Source: Brugia malayi (Eukaryota; Nematoda; Chromadorea; Rhabditida; Onchocercidae). Taken from it: a stretch of DNA of 64,000 bases. Numbering within the stretch: the first letter of the stretch is position 1; each line of letters opens with the position of its first letter. A model generated the notes under the pieces. It was given only the letters and a program-made list of their open reading frames with translations, was not told the origin of the DNA and did no database searches. The DNA lies in contig NW_025062479.1 of NCBI RefSeq assembly GCF_000002995.4, forward strand, positions 24,658,721-24,722,720, in the 5' to 3' direction. The translations under genes were made by a program, and so were the position numbers. Shown here one piece after another: positions 1-13,346 of this stretch.

Positions 1-232
1 AATGAATGATTACTTAGTAGCTAAACAATAGGTACATTAACAAAGAACAAATTTTTATTTATCTTATTTTATGTTGTTTATTTGTTTATTTATTTATTTT
101 TAGTGAATGATTACTTAGTAGCTAAACAATAAGTACATTAACAAAGAACAAATTTTTATTTATCTTATTTTATGTTGTGTTGTTTATTTGTTTATTTATT
201 TATTTTTAATGAATGATTACTTAGTAGCTAAG
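1..232. repeat. Tandem repeat carrying an exchanger splice donor
   Basis: About 2.2 copies of a 101-106 bp unit, aligned on tgaatga at 3, 104 and 210. Each copy contains the block ttacttagtagctaa, which is the end of exchanger exon 5 plus its donor on the minus strand. Only the copy at 210-232 joins the real exon. Confidence 0.85.
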
Positions 233-3200
233 CCAGTAAGTGCAGCACCAACAATTCCAATAAGTATTCCACCAAAACTGACAAGAAAGAATGATATAAG
301 TGCTTTGATGAAATCTTCCATTTCCAAATTTTCTGGTCCAATTTTAACCATTGCAGCTAATGCATGATACATTACCTTTAAGCATAATTAGCATAATATT
401 TCATATTTATAAATAAAAATTAAAACAAAAAAACAAAAACAAAAAAAAAAAACGATAAAATTGAAATTGAAATGTTTGACTTTTAGAAAAAAAAAATAAT
501 AACTTAAAAAAAAATAACTTTTTAAAACATTAAACTTACTTTTTTTTTTTTTTGCTTTTCTTTTGTTCACTTTTTTTTTCAGATAACTTTTTTTAAAAGT
601 ATTGAAATTAAATTTTTGAACATTTGAAAAAAAAAAAAAAAAAAAACGAAAATTATTTATATCAATGTGAAATTTTTTTTATATACATATTAATTAAAAA
701 GAAAACAATAAGTTAATTAGATTCTTTGCATTTTTCATTTTTCACTTATTTTTTTGAAATTTTGATTTATAATTTTAATAATTAAATTAAATTATTAGCT
801 ATTAAAATTATTTAATGCAAATTTTTTTCTTTTGTAATGTTTACTGTGGTTTTTTTTTATATATATTAATTTAAAAAAAAAAGAAAAAACAATAAGTTAA
901 TTAGATTCTTTTCATTTTTCATTTTTGAAATTTCAATTTATAATTTTAATACTTAAATCAAATGATTAATTATTAAAATTATTTTATATGAAAAGTTTTT
1001 TCTTTTTTTGAAATATTAATAAACTTACAATTGTTACAGCATCATTCAGTAATGATTCACCAAAAACACAAATGTACAGTAATCGGTTAACTTTAATTTC
1101 TTCAAAAACACTTAAAACAGCAACCGGATCAACCGCCGAAATGAATGTTGAAAAGAGGAATAAATCAAGCCATGGTAATGTGACAGAAAAAAATGGTGAT
1201 GCCATAAAGAGAAAAAAACCTAAAATTAAAATTAAAAAAAAATAAAAATTCATTTAATAATTTAATTTATAATAATAATATATTAAAAATTAGATAAAAT
1301 GTAATTAAAATAATTTCAAAAGGAAAAAAAAAACCTAAAATTAACATTAATTTAATAATTTAGTCTAAAATTTTCATATAAACAATATATTAAAAATTTG
1401 ATAAAATGTAATTAAAATAATTTCAAAGGAAAAAAGACCTAAAATTAAAAAAAAAAATCATTTAATATTTTAATTTATAATAATAATACATTAAAAATTT
1501 GATAAAAATGTAATTAAAACAATTTCAAAAGAAAAAAAAAGAAAAAGAAAAGAAAATAACGCAAACATTTCATTTATTACCATTAGTCATAAATAAGAAA
1601 AAAAACCTGAAATTAAAAAAAAAAATCACTTAATAATTTAATTTATAATAACAGTATATTAAAAATTTGATAAAAATGTAATTCAAATAATTTCAAAGGA
1701 AAAAAAAAAACCTGAAATTAACATTTATTTAATATTTTAATTTATAATTTTGTATATAAATAATATATTAAAATTTTGATAAAATGTAATTAAAATAATT
1801 CTAAAAGAAAAAAAAAAAGAAATTAACGCAATATTAATTGAAATAAAAATTAACAAAAATAAAAAATTTTTCTTTCTCTCTCCCTTTTTTTTTTAATAAT
1901 TTCAACTGTGATTTTTTTCTTTTTCAAAATTTATAAATTTGTTATTTTCCTTAAAACAAAATGAAAAAAAAAAAACTTAATCTTTTAATTAATTACTCAA
2001 ATTAAATAGCTAGATTTTTTCCAATCAAATTATTATAATATTTAAATTTAAATTACAATTAGAATAGCTTATATTGCTATAAAAAATAAAACAAACAAAT
2101 TTAAATATTAAATTAATATGTTATGATTGCATAAAAATGATTTGTTTAAAAAAAAAAAATGAAAAATAATGAAATTTTAATAAAATTCAAAAAAAAAAGA
2201 GCAGAGATGAAAAGATACCGACAGAAAAAAAATTATTATAATATTTAAATTTAAATTACAATTAGAATAGCTTATATTGCTATAAAAAATAAAACAAACA
2301 AATTTAAATATTAAATTAATATGTTATGATTGCATAAAAATGATTTGTTTAAAAAAAAAAAATGAAAAATAATGAAATTTTAATAAAATTCAAAAAAAAA
2401 AGAGCAGAGATGAAAAGATACCGATAGAAAAAAATTATTATAATATTTAAATTTAAATTACAATTAGAATAGCTTATATTGCTATAAAAATAAAACAAAC
2501 AAATTTAAATATTAAATTAATATGTTATGATTGCATAACATGATTTATTTAAAAAAAAAAAATGAAAAATAATGAAATTTTAATAAAATTCAAAAAAAAA
2601 AAGAGCAGAGATGAAAAGATACCGACAGAAAAAATATTCCAAATTGTTCCAACTACAGCATATAAAATAATTGTACCAAAATTTTCAAAAAAAGCTTGAT
2701 TAGGTAATGCATAACCAGCATCCAATGCTATTGGTGGTAATAAATAGAGGAAAAAAAAATCTGTAAATTTTAACTTTTTTTTTTAAAATTATTAAAAATT
2801 ATTTTATTAATTATTATCCAATTAAATATACTTATATTTTTTTTTTTTTTTTTTTTTGTAAAGTTTACTTTTTTTTTTCTCTCAAATTATTATCACTTAT
2901 TTTATTAAATATTATCCAATTAAATGAATTTTATATTTTTATTAAATTACTAAATAATTTTGTTATATTTATTTTTAAGTAATATTTTTTAACTTCAATT
3001 AAAAAAAAAAAAAAAAAAAAGATGCTTACCTGGATGTAAATAAATTTCATGTGGCCAAAAACGATCCATTATACTACCAGCAGCAAAACCAACAAGAATT
3101 AATAGTGCAGAATCAGGTACAATAGTAAGTCGTTTACTTGAATGTGATACTAATGAAAAAAAAAAAATTAAATTAAATTAAATAAATTTTTAAAATTTTT

Positions 3201-3566
3201 ATTATTATTTTAAGTTTAAAAAAAAAAAAATTATTGAATTAACATTTTTTTTTTTTTTTTACCAATAAAAATTTAAAGAAAAAAAAAAGAAAATAGTAAC
3301 TTTGTTTATTCGAATGTGATACTAAAGAAATTTTGAAAATTTTAGTATTATTTTAAAATTAAAAAAAAAAAAAAATTATTATTTGAATTAACATTTTTTG
3401 TTAATAATAAAAATTTAAAAAAAAAAAAAAAAAAACGAAACGAACATATTTTAATTAAAATAATTGATAAAAGCCATATGCATATTGATAATGGTGTATT
3501 CAAATCATGCCATTGAAATTCCATTATAAACCATACCATTCTTTTAAAATATTTTTTAATTTCCAT
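221..3566 (-). CDS. Na+/H+ exchanger (NHX/SLC9 family), 5' part
   Basis: Cation/proton antiporter that exchanges Na+ for H+ across a membrane. Five exons (minus): 3446-3566, 3030-3149, 2623-2760, 1029-1219, 221-375. All junctions are GT-AG and phases match throughout, giving 241 residues before the gene leaves the window at the donor at 219-220. Diagnostic family motifs are present: the amiloride-site segment [10 protein letters not shown] (residues 82-91), [10 protein letters not shown] (about 154-162) and [12 protein letters not shown] (179-190), with the conserved Glu and Asn-Asp. Several hydrophobic membrane segments are visible. The first Met (3566) has an in-frame stop just upstream, but no good acceptor lies there, so a further 5' exon is possible. 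All introns carry tandem repeats, and most of these copy splice junctions. The family call is firm; which NHX paralogue it is, and whether plasma-membrane or organellar, is not known. Confidence 0.9.
1220..1830. repeat. Intronic repeat carrying copies of an exchanger acceptor
   Basis: About five degenerate copies (spacing roughly 104-168 bp) upstream of exchanger exon 4. Each includes the acceptor context cctaaaatta or cctgaaatta. Acceptor AG copies lie at 1335-1336, 1439-1440, 1607-1608 and 1712-1713; the real one is 1220-1221. The copies near 1607 and 1712 read ATTTCAG|G on the minus strand, closer to the nematode consensus than the real site. Confidence 0.75.
2018..2635. repeat. Three ~202 bp tandem copies carrying an exchanger donor
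   Basis: Three near-identical 201-203 bp units. Each ends with gatgaaaagataccgacag or a one-base variant, the exon 3 end plus donor in reverse complement. Donor G positions are 2622 (real), 2421 and 2218. Confidence 0.9.
3150..3430. repeat. Duplicated exon 2 acceptor in exchanger intron 1
   Basis: A second copy (about 3294-3325) of the acceptor plus about 20 nt of exon 2 (gaatgtgatactaa) lies about 170 bp into intron 1. It is followed by a matching A/T-rich intronic block. Confidence 0.75.
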
Positions 3567-5811
3567 TTAACATTGTTACCTGTTTTTTGCACATATTTGT
3601 AATTTTAATAATTAATTATCAATCAGTTTATCATTATTATCATTATCATTAATTGCAAAAATTTGCAATCAGTAGTAAATGTGCATTAGGTGATAATAAT
3701 TAACTGAAAAAAAAAAAAAATTAATGAATAAATTTTATTAATTTGAAAAGCAATGTGTTTCTTTCGTTTTTTTTCTTTAACAAAAAAAAAAATTGATAAA
3801 CAAAAAAAAAAAAAAAAAAAAAAAAAACAAGAATGAATTGTAAATTTTGAAAAAGATAGATAAAAATTCAATTAACATTATCATATTCTGATAATACTAT
3901 TACACCTTATCATTACTTGGATGAATAATTTACAATTTATTAATTTTGATAATAATGTTATTATTATTATTATTTTGAAAATTTCATCTTTTAATAATTA
4001 TAACAATGCTATGATTTTAGTTGGTGCAATTTTTTCGAATTATTTATTTAAATAAAAATAATAATTAATAAAGATAGTAAATAATAGCAATAAAAAATAA
4101 TAGTGGTTCGTCATAATAATAATAATAACACTAATAATAAACAATAATGACAGTAAATAATAGCAATAATTATTAACAATAACAATAGCAATAATAATAA
4201 TAATAATAAATGATAATAATATTATAAAAGTAAAAAATAAAAAATTGCTATCATTACCCAAAGTTTCATTCTATATTATTTGATAAAATAATATTGTTAT
4301 TGCTACTAGTTATACAAAATGTTATTTACGTTAAAGTAAATGTCAACAACTTTGTCACCACAAATAGTCAAAACTGGTTCATTTCTTTTTTTTTTTTTTT
4401 TTTGTTTTTGTTTTTGTCTTTTAATATTTTTTGAAAAATTTTGTTGTTGTAATGAAAATTTTTAATTCTTATCAAAAATTAATGCTTATCATAAGCATTT
4501 ATTGCAGTGTGAAAATGTAAAAAAAACATACAATTGAATACATATATGCATATATTCTTGATTATTAATCATTATATATACTTAATTATTATATATGTAC
4601 TTATATACTTAATATAAATACTTAACTATTATATATTTACTTAATATGTATACTTTATACATGCACTATATAAACTTAATTACTATATATGCATTTATAT
4701 GCTTAATTAGGACATATGTACTTAATATGTATATTTATTTGTATATACTTAATTATATATAGTTCAGTATATATATTTAATTATTATATATGTATGCTTA
4801 ATAAATATACTTAATTATTATATATATATACCTATATACTTAATAATTATACATGTATTTAATATGTATACCTTGTTATATATACTTAACTATATATACT
4901 TAATTACTATATAAGTACTTATATACTTATTATATATGTGGTATACTTAATAATTATATATGTATTTAATATGTGTACTTAATTATATATACATATCTAT
5001 ATATATATATTTATTATATATGTACTTAATATGTATACGTATATATACTCAATATATAGTTAATTATTATATATGAACTTATATACTTAACATATATAAT
5101 TAATTATTAGATATATATTAAATATATACATAATAATTATATATAATTAACTATATATACTTAATTATTACATATGTAAACGCACACGTACTTAATTATT
5201 ATTCGTAATTTATTAATTTATAAAACTAATAGTTGCGTAAAAATATTAATTATTAAATATATTATTTATTCTTAAGCAAACATTTTTTTTTTATAATTTT
5301 TATTTTTTTTTTCTTTTTATTTTTTCTTAGATTAATAAATTACATTGCATAAAAGTTGCAGTAAAAAAAAAAAAGAAAAAGAAAAATGATTGAATATCAG
5401 ATATAAATGAGCAACTAAAAATAATAATTTGTAACTCATTTTATAACATTTAATTGTATGAAATAAAATTAAAAGTTAGAAAGAGTTAAATCTTTCTAAA
5501 TCTCAAATCTTTTTTTTTTTTTTTAAAAAAAATGCTATATTTATTATATATGCATTCATTCCCTCTTCGTTTCTATTCTTTAATAATACTTTCAACTATT
5601 AATTTACTTTTTATTTTTTGCAAACAAATAAATATTTTAATCCATTTTATTTTTCTCCTTTCATTTAATTCATTTTCTAAGATTAATTTTGTGGCTATGC
5701 AGTATGAATTCTTTTTTTCAATTCATAACTTATACTATTTTAAGTTTAATAAAAATTTATTTTTATGAATTTATTTTTTCATTTTTTAAATTGATATTTT
5801 ACTTTTTGAAA
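3567..5811. other. AT-rich intergenic stretch, no gene seen
   Basis: Between the exchanger 5' end and the small secreted-protein candidate. It holds poly-A/T runs, an ATT/AAT trinucleotide tract (about 4040-4220), and a 650 bp degenerate TATATAC/TTAATTA array (about 4540-5190). Open frames here are low-complexity artefacts. Confidence 0.6.
4540..5190. repeat. Degenerate TATATACTTAATTA array
   Basis: About 650 bp of diverged short repeats built on tatatacttaattatta with irregular spacing. No coding content. Confidence 0.8.
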
Positions 5812-6461
5812 ATGTATTCATATTATTTTTTCGTAGTAGCAATAATATTGTTAACTAATTGTTTCAATTTTTATAATGTCATATTTAATGATAAAAGTAA
5901 ACAATCGACTATGTTGGTGATAAATGATTAAAAAAAAAAAAAAAAAAAAAAAGGTAATAAATGGGAAATGATAGATGAATGGATTAATGGGTAGATAAGT
6001 AGATGAATAGGTGGATAAATGAATGAATGGGTAGATGAATTGATTGGTAGATGAGTGCATAAGTGTTGATAAATGATGATGTGACAGTTGCGCCAGGTAT
6101 ATTAATAGTTCGTTGAAATTTTTAGCGTTATTAGTAGAAAAGTAGATGAATTAGATGAGTAAATAGATAGATAGGTAAATGAATAGATGGGTAGATGAAT
6201 TGATTGGTAGATGATGTAAATAGATAGGTAAATGAATAGATGGGTAGATGAATATTGATTGGTAGATGAGTGCATAAGTGTTGATAATGATGATGTGACA
6301 GTTGCGCCAGGTATATTAATCGTTCGTTAAAATTTTTAGCGTTAAATGAAACAGGATTTCAATGTCATTGTAATAATCATTTGATACAGTCGTTGAAGAA
6401 TGCAATACGGCGAGCAGGTTGTTGTGCTCAATGTGACACTAAACTGGCGACACCTTTTTGA
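5812..6461 (+). CDS. Candidate small secreted cysteine-rich protein
   Basis: Not recognised. Proposed exons 5812-5896, 6266-6310 and 6340-6461 give 83 residues in one consistent frame. Exon 1 encodes a signal-peptide-like start (MYSYYFFVVAIILLTNC). Exon 2 encodes ECISVDNDDVTVAP. Exon 3 encodes a cysteine-rich tail with FQCHCNN and AGCCAQC, ending LATPF-stop, so six cysteines follow the signal. Exon 3 is clearly richer in G/C and codon-like than its surroundings, which is the main support. Weak points: the intron between exons 2 and 3 (6311-6339) would be only 29 nt, the exon 1 link is inferred, and no homologue is known to me. Exon 2 and the exon 3 acceptor are also present in a tandem copy 215 bp upstream, where an extra A breaks the frame. 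Confidence 0.4.
6005..6350. repeat. 215 bp tandem duplication including exon-like sequence
   Basis: Two copies of a unit containing gatgagtgcataagtgttga through the aatttttagcgtta block. Reference TGC positions are 6056-6058 and 6271-6273, a 215 bp period. Surrounding DNA is a GATGAATAGATGGGTA-type minisatellite. Confidence 0.85.
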
Positions 6462-7203
6462 CTTATTTAAGCTTTCTTAACTAAATTATTTTTAGTATAT
6501 GTGAAAAAAAAAAAAAGAAGTTTGATAATATAAACATCTGATTATTATTATTATTATTGTTAGTATTATTATTATTACTATTATTATTATTGTTATTATT
6601 ATTATTATTACTATCATTATTATTGTTATTATTATTATTGTTGTTGTTATTATTATCGTTATTATTATTATTATAATTACTTACTATTAATATTATTATT
6701 GAATATAAATTATTTTTAGAATAAAATGTATTATTGTTGTTGATTGATCGATTTCATATTTATATTTCAGGTTAAATCTATTAATTTCATTTATTTCATA
6801 TTTATATTTTAGGTTAAATCTATTTATTTCTTATATTCAAATATGTTTTGATTTATGAAATTTTTTACATGAAATTTCATTTATATTATATTATCTATTA
6901 TATGACATCACTAATTATGAATATTATTTACAATTAAAAAAAAAAAAGAAGCAAAAAAAAGCAAAATGAATTAATTCATTCATATTAACATTTTTTCTTT
7001 TCTTTTTTTTTTTTTTTTTTGTTATGAAAAGTTAAAAGCCAATTTTAAGTGGAATAGAAAGGGTACAGATAATCTTTGATCTTTCTTATCTGTTCTTTGC
7101 AATCATTAAAAAATCAACCGGTTAATTTATCATTATCAGTTCTCTGATCAATGCAATATGTCATCTTTTAATAAAAGCTAATCAATAATTTTAGATTTTT
7201 CTT

Positions 7204-7237
<34 letters not shown>

Positions 7238-8909
7238 CTCATTACCATTTTACATTTTTGTTTGTTTTTTTTTCATAAATTTTATTAAGAAATCAATTTT
7301 TTTTTTTATTGATCATTTACTGAAAATGTTGTTTACACTTTGAATTTTCCTTTTTTTTTTTTTTTTTTTTTTTTAACAAAAAAATTTCTTTCAATAATAT
7401 TTTTTTTTTTAAAAGTTTCGTTTCACTTTGCTTCCTCAATTTTCTTCCATCAACAACAATTTATTAATTTTGAAAAGAATGCAACTTGCAAATATTCGTT
7501 TTTTTTTTTTTTTTTTTTTTGTCGAATCATTTTACAATTTTACATTTAGCAACAATTTTTTCAATGTTAAAAATGATTAATTACTAATTCCAATACGATT
7601 AATTAATAATTTGATTATTTAATTAATTACTTTTAGTAAGTTTTTACTTTTGTTTTTGTTTTTGTTTTTTTTTTGCCATAATCATTAATATATAATATTT
7701 GTGATGTGTTAAATGATAAAGAATTAATTATTCATAGGTTGATTGTAAAATTTTTTATAAAATCAAATAATTTACTAATAATTTTTCAATTTTCCTCCAA
7801 TAAAATTGGATGAGGAAAAAAAACAACGAAAATAAATGATGAAAATTATTATCAGTTATCAGTCTCAGTTATCAGTTTTGTTAGTTATGATTAGATAAAA
7901 GCAATACTTATGCAAAAGATTAATTAATTAATTAATTGTTTAAACAATTTAAAAAAATTTTTTCTGTTTACTTTATTTTAATTATAATTATTTGTCTTTT
8001 TAATATATCATAAATAAAAATTAGCTATGATTTAAAATATCAATTCATTTTGTTGATAATTTTTTCTTTATTTTTATCTTATCATTGTTATTGATAAAAA
8101 TGTTTGTGAGTATATCAAATATTTGCCTATCAATTATTATCATTAAATGTTGAGTATTCTTGATTTAGCAATTAATTAATTATTATCAATTATTATCATT
8201 AAATGTTGAATATTCTCTATTTAATGATTAATTAACCGTTATCAATTTATTATCATTAAATGTTGAGTATTCTTGATTTAGCGATTAATTAATTATTATT
8301 GTTAAATGTTGAATATTCTTGATTTAATGATTGATTAACCATTATCAATTTATCATCATTAAATGTTGAGTATTCTTGATTTAGCGATTAATTAATTATT
8401 ATCAGTTATCATCGTTAAATGCTGAATATTCTTGATTTAATGATTGATTAACCATTATCAATTTATCATCATTAAATGTTGAGTATTCTTGATTTAGCGA
8501 TTAATTAATTATTATCAGTTATGATCGTTAAATGCTGAATATTCTTGATTTAGCGATTAATTAATTATTATCAGTTATCATCGTTAAATGCTGAATATTT
8601 TTGATTTAATGATTAATTAATTATTGTCAATTATTATCATTAAATGTTGAGTATTCTTGATTTAGCGGTTAATTAATTATCATCATTAAATGCTGAATAT
8701 TCTTGATTTAACGATTAATTAATTATTATCAGTTATCATCGTTTAATGTTGAATATCCTTCATTTAACGACTAATTAATTAATGTATTGTTGAATCGAAT
8801 GAATCGTTTTTTTTTCCTAAAAAAAAAAAAAATTTGACTTATTTTAATTTTTATTCAACAAAAAAAAAAAAAAAAAGAAAGAAAAAAAAAAGTTTATTGT
8901 CAATTCGAA
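6462..8909. other. Upstream region of the LACT gene, no gene seen
   Basis: Holds a TTA/TTG trinucleotide tract (about 6541-6690), a (GA)n tract (7207-7235), long T runs and the 8130-8790 minisatellite. No supportable exon was found. Confidence 0.6.
8130..8790. repeat. Minisatellite of ~55-65 bp units
   Basis: About ten copies of a unit containing ttaaatgttgagtattctt and gatttagcgattaattaat. Two sub-variants (gttgag and gctgaa) alternate irregularly. Confidence 0.85.
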
Positions 8910-9428
8910 ATGGGTGTTCGACGAGCAGCAATAGCAGTTCTGATAGGTTTAATTATTGGACTTTTCAAAACACTACGAAATGAATGCAAATCAAATGGAA
9001 ATGTAGAAGAAAATTTTCAACAAATTAGAAATATTTTTTGAGTAAGTCTTCTTTTTTTTTTTTTTTTTTTTAAATTATAAATTAAAAAAAAAAAGTAATA
9101 ATGCTATACATATATATTTCTAAAAATTTAATTAATATATAATTTTTAATATTGCATAAATCAAATTCGAATTCATATATAATGCTATATATATATATAT
9201 TCTAAAAAATTAGTTAATATATAATTTTTAATATTGCATAATTCAATTTCGAATTCATATATAATGCTATATATATATATTCTAAAAAATTAGTTAATAT
9301 ATAATTTCTAATATTTGCATAATTCAATTTCGAATTCATATATAATGCTATATATATATATTCTAAAAAATTAGTTAATATATAATTTCTAATATTTGCA
9401 TAATTCAATTTCGAATTCATATATAATG

Positions 9429-9464
<36 letters not shown>

Positions 9465-12400
9465 TAAAAAATTAGTTAATATATAATTTTTAATATTGCA
9501 TAAATCAATTTCGAATTCATATATAATGCTATATATATATATATATTTCTAAAAAATTAGTTAATATATAATTTCTAATATTTGCATAATTCAATTTCGA
9601 ATTCATATATAATGCTATATATATTTCTAAAAAATATATAACTTTTTTCTTTCAATTTAATAAATGCATATTTAATTGATTGGTGAAAAAAAGAAAATGA
9701 TCAATAACAAAAGTTGAAGAGAAGAAATTTTAATAAAAATATTTTTTTTTTTTGATAAATTCGAAATTGATTTATGCAAATATTAGAAAATATTCATTAA
9801 TTCAATGTTAGCATTTTTATTTTTTCAAAGATTTAATTAAGTTTTTTTTTTCTTTTTATTGATAATAATTTAAATAAATTTTTATTATTATTAATTTTTT
9901 TTTTTTTTGCAGTGAAATTTTATCACGAGAAAAAGAAGGATTAGCATTTGCTGCTTATAAAAATGATAAACTTATAGTAGATCTTTGGGGTGGTTATGCT
10001 GAAAGGTATTATTATTATTGCTATTATTTCATCTTTTCAACAGTATTTTATTTTAATTTAAATTTTAATTAATTTAAAAAAAATTTTCTAATTATAAATT
10101 AAATTAAAGGAATAATGAATTATAATTTGAGAAATTTAAATATAACAAAAAAAATGACTAATTTAGTTTATAGAATAAATTTAAAAAAAAAAACACTTTA
10201 AAAAAAGTCAACTCATTCATCATTTTTTTTAAAAAAAAAAGAAAAAGTTTAATTAATAAATTATTTATAACTATTAATTAGAATTACTTTGTAACATTAA
10301 TTAGAATTACTTTAATTAGAATTACTTTTCTTTTTTTTTTTTTAACATTAATTAGAATTACTTTTTTTTTTTTATTAATTAGAATTACTTTTTGTAACGA
10401 TATGTTAATTAATTTTTGATTTTTATTTAATTCAAAAGTTTTTTTTTAAAAAAAAAAATATATAATTAGCATAATATAGAGCTGCATTTCGAGAATGGGA
10501 TAATGATACAATGACAGTGACATTTTCATCATCAAAAGCTATTGGTTCTTTAATTATTGCTATTCTTGTTAGCCGTGGACAATTGCAATATGATGATAAA
10601 GTTAGTTAAATTTTTTGTTTTTAATTATAATTTCATTTTATTTAAATTTTATTAATTAATTAAATTTAAATATTTTAGATTGTAAAATATTGGCCTGAAT
10701 TTGGTGCTGAAAATAAGGAAAATATCACCGTTCAATGGATTCTTGAACATAAAGTAAATTGTTTTTTTTTTTTTTTTTTTTTTTTCTGAATTAAATTTTC
10801 TAAATAGAATTAAATTTTTTTTTTTTCAAGATTTGAAGAGGAAATAATAATTAATTATTCTAGGCTGGTTTATTTACATTTGATGAAGAATTAACAATAG
10901 AACAAGCTCGAGATCATCAATATATATCTCGTATTATTGAAAAAGTTTGTCTATTATTTATTAGTTTTATAAAATTAAAATTTACAAATAAATTTCTTCA
11001 AAAAAAAAAAAAATCAACAATTATTATCGTTTTTTTTTTTTATTGTTGTAGTTTATGTTATGTTTAAAATAATTTCGCCGTTTTTTTTTTTTTTTTTTTT
11101 TTTTTGCAACAGAAAAAAGTTTTTTAAAATTTTTGTTTCCTTTTTTTTTATCACTTAAAAATTCTTTTTTATTATATTATATAATTTTATTATTATGTAT
11201 ACATTTGTAACGAATTTAAATTAATAATTTATTTAAAAAAAAAAAAAAAATTTATCGCCTGCAGGTATTGCAATATTATATTATATCGTTTTATTATGTA
11301 TATTTGTAATGAATTTAAATTTAAATTAATAATTTATTTTTTTAAAAAAAGAAATTATCAAACGAAAGCGAAATGGCCTGCAGGTACTACAATATTATAT
11401 CGTTTTATTATGTATATTTGTAATGAATTTAAATTAATAATTCATTTAAAAAAAAAAAAAAAAAGAATTTATCTCCTGCAGATACTGCAGTATTATATGG
11501 CTTCATTATATATATATATATATATATATTTGTAATGAATTTAAATTTAAATTAGTAATTCATTTTTTTTAAAAAAAAAAGAATTTATCAGATGAAACCG
11601 AAGTGGCCTGCAGGTAGTATATTTGTAATAAATTTAAATTTAAATGACTTCTTCTAAAAAAAAAAAAGAATTTATCTCCTGCAGATATTGCAGTATTATA
11701 TTATATCGTTTTATTATGTATATTTGTAATGAATTTAAATTTAAATTAATAATTTATTATTTAAAAAAAAGAATTTATCAGATGAAACCGAAGTGGCCTG
11801 CAGGTACTGCAGTAGGTTATCATGCAATAACATTTGGTTGGCTATTAGATCAAATTGTACGACGTGTTGATCCACTAAAACGTAGTATTGGACAATTTTA
11901 TCGTGAAGAAATACAAAAATATATGGATGGTTTGTTTATTTAATTTATATTTTTCAAATAATTTAATTGATTAATAAATTTTGATAATAAAAATTTTACT
12001 ATTAATTTTATTTTTTTTGTTTATAAAACATACATTAAAATTTTTTGATATTTTTTTATCATATCAAAATTTTATTTCATATTTTATCTTCTTATCATCA
12101 AAAAAAAAAAAAATAATTTAAAATAATACATTATGTTAATGTTTTTATTTATTTATTTATTTACTTTTTTTTTTAGCAATACTATTACAATTAAAAGAAA
12201 ATAAATTATTCAAAAAAAGAAAAGATAAAATTATTTTAAATTATTTTTGTTTGCAAATAGATAGAATAATTTAATAAAAACTAAATTAAATATTATCTTG
12301 AAAGAAAAAAAAAAAAGAGCTTTTTCTCAAATTGTTAATATTTAGAGTAAAATTTTTATTTTTATTTACTTTTTTTAATTGTTTATAATGTGATTTTTTT

Positions 12401-12676
12401 TTTTTTTTTATTGACTACATCAAATTTTAATGAGTGGAAAACAAAAAAAAAAGTTTAATTTACAGATAAGGATTTCTACTTGGGTTTACCTCGAGATAAG
12501 CATCATCGAGTAGCTCGAATTGTTCAACCTACAACATTTGAATTTGTTTATGATATGGCTACAAATTTGCAGTATTATCCACTCATATTTAATTGTGTCT
12601 TCAGCTTTTTTCATTGTGAAATGTACAGCGGTGGAAAGTATCCGTTATGGCTTAGCTTCTTAAATGTTAGCTTTCA

Positions 12677-12717
<41 letters not shown>

Positions 12718-13140
12718 ATGATTGTGATAGCGTATTAATTGCACTAATGAAGACATAGTCAGTTGACAGATTGATTGGTTGATCGGTTGATTAATTGGTT
12801 GATCGATTGGTTGATTGATTGATTGGTTGATTGATTGATCGATTGATTGATTGATTGAATGATTGACTGATCGATTGATTGATTGATTAATTGTGATAGC
12901 GTGGTCGTATTAATTGCACTAATGAAGACATAGTCAGTTGACAAATTGATTGGTTGATCAGTTGGTTGATTGATTGATCGATTGGTTGATTGATTGATCG
13001 ATTGGTTAATTGATTGATTGATTGACTGATTGGTTGATTGATTAATTGTGATAGCGTAGTCGTACTGATTGCACTAATGAAGACATAGTCAGTTGACAGA
13101 TTGATTGGTTGATCGGTTGATTAATTGGTTGATCGATTGG

Positions 13141-13171
<31 letters not shown>

Positions 13172-13315
13172 ACTGATCGATTGATTGATTGATTAATTGT
13201 GATAGCGTGGTCGTATTAATTGCACTAATAAAGATATAGTCAGTTGACAGATTGATTGGTTGATCGGTTGATTAATTGTTTGATCGATTGGTTGATTGAT
13301 TGATTGATCGATTGG

Positions 13316-13346
<31 letters not shown>

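Noticed and set aside
11644..11943. A single-exon gene reading MTSSKKKK into the LACT sequence
   Set aside because: The 5' part is the intronic repeat; the coding part is LACT exon 6 from the acceptor at 11781.
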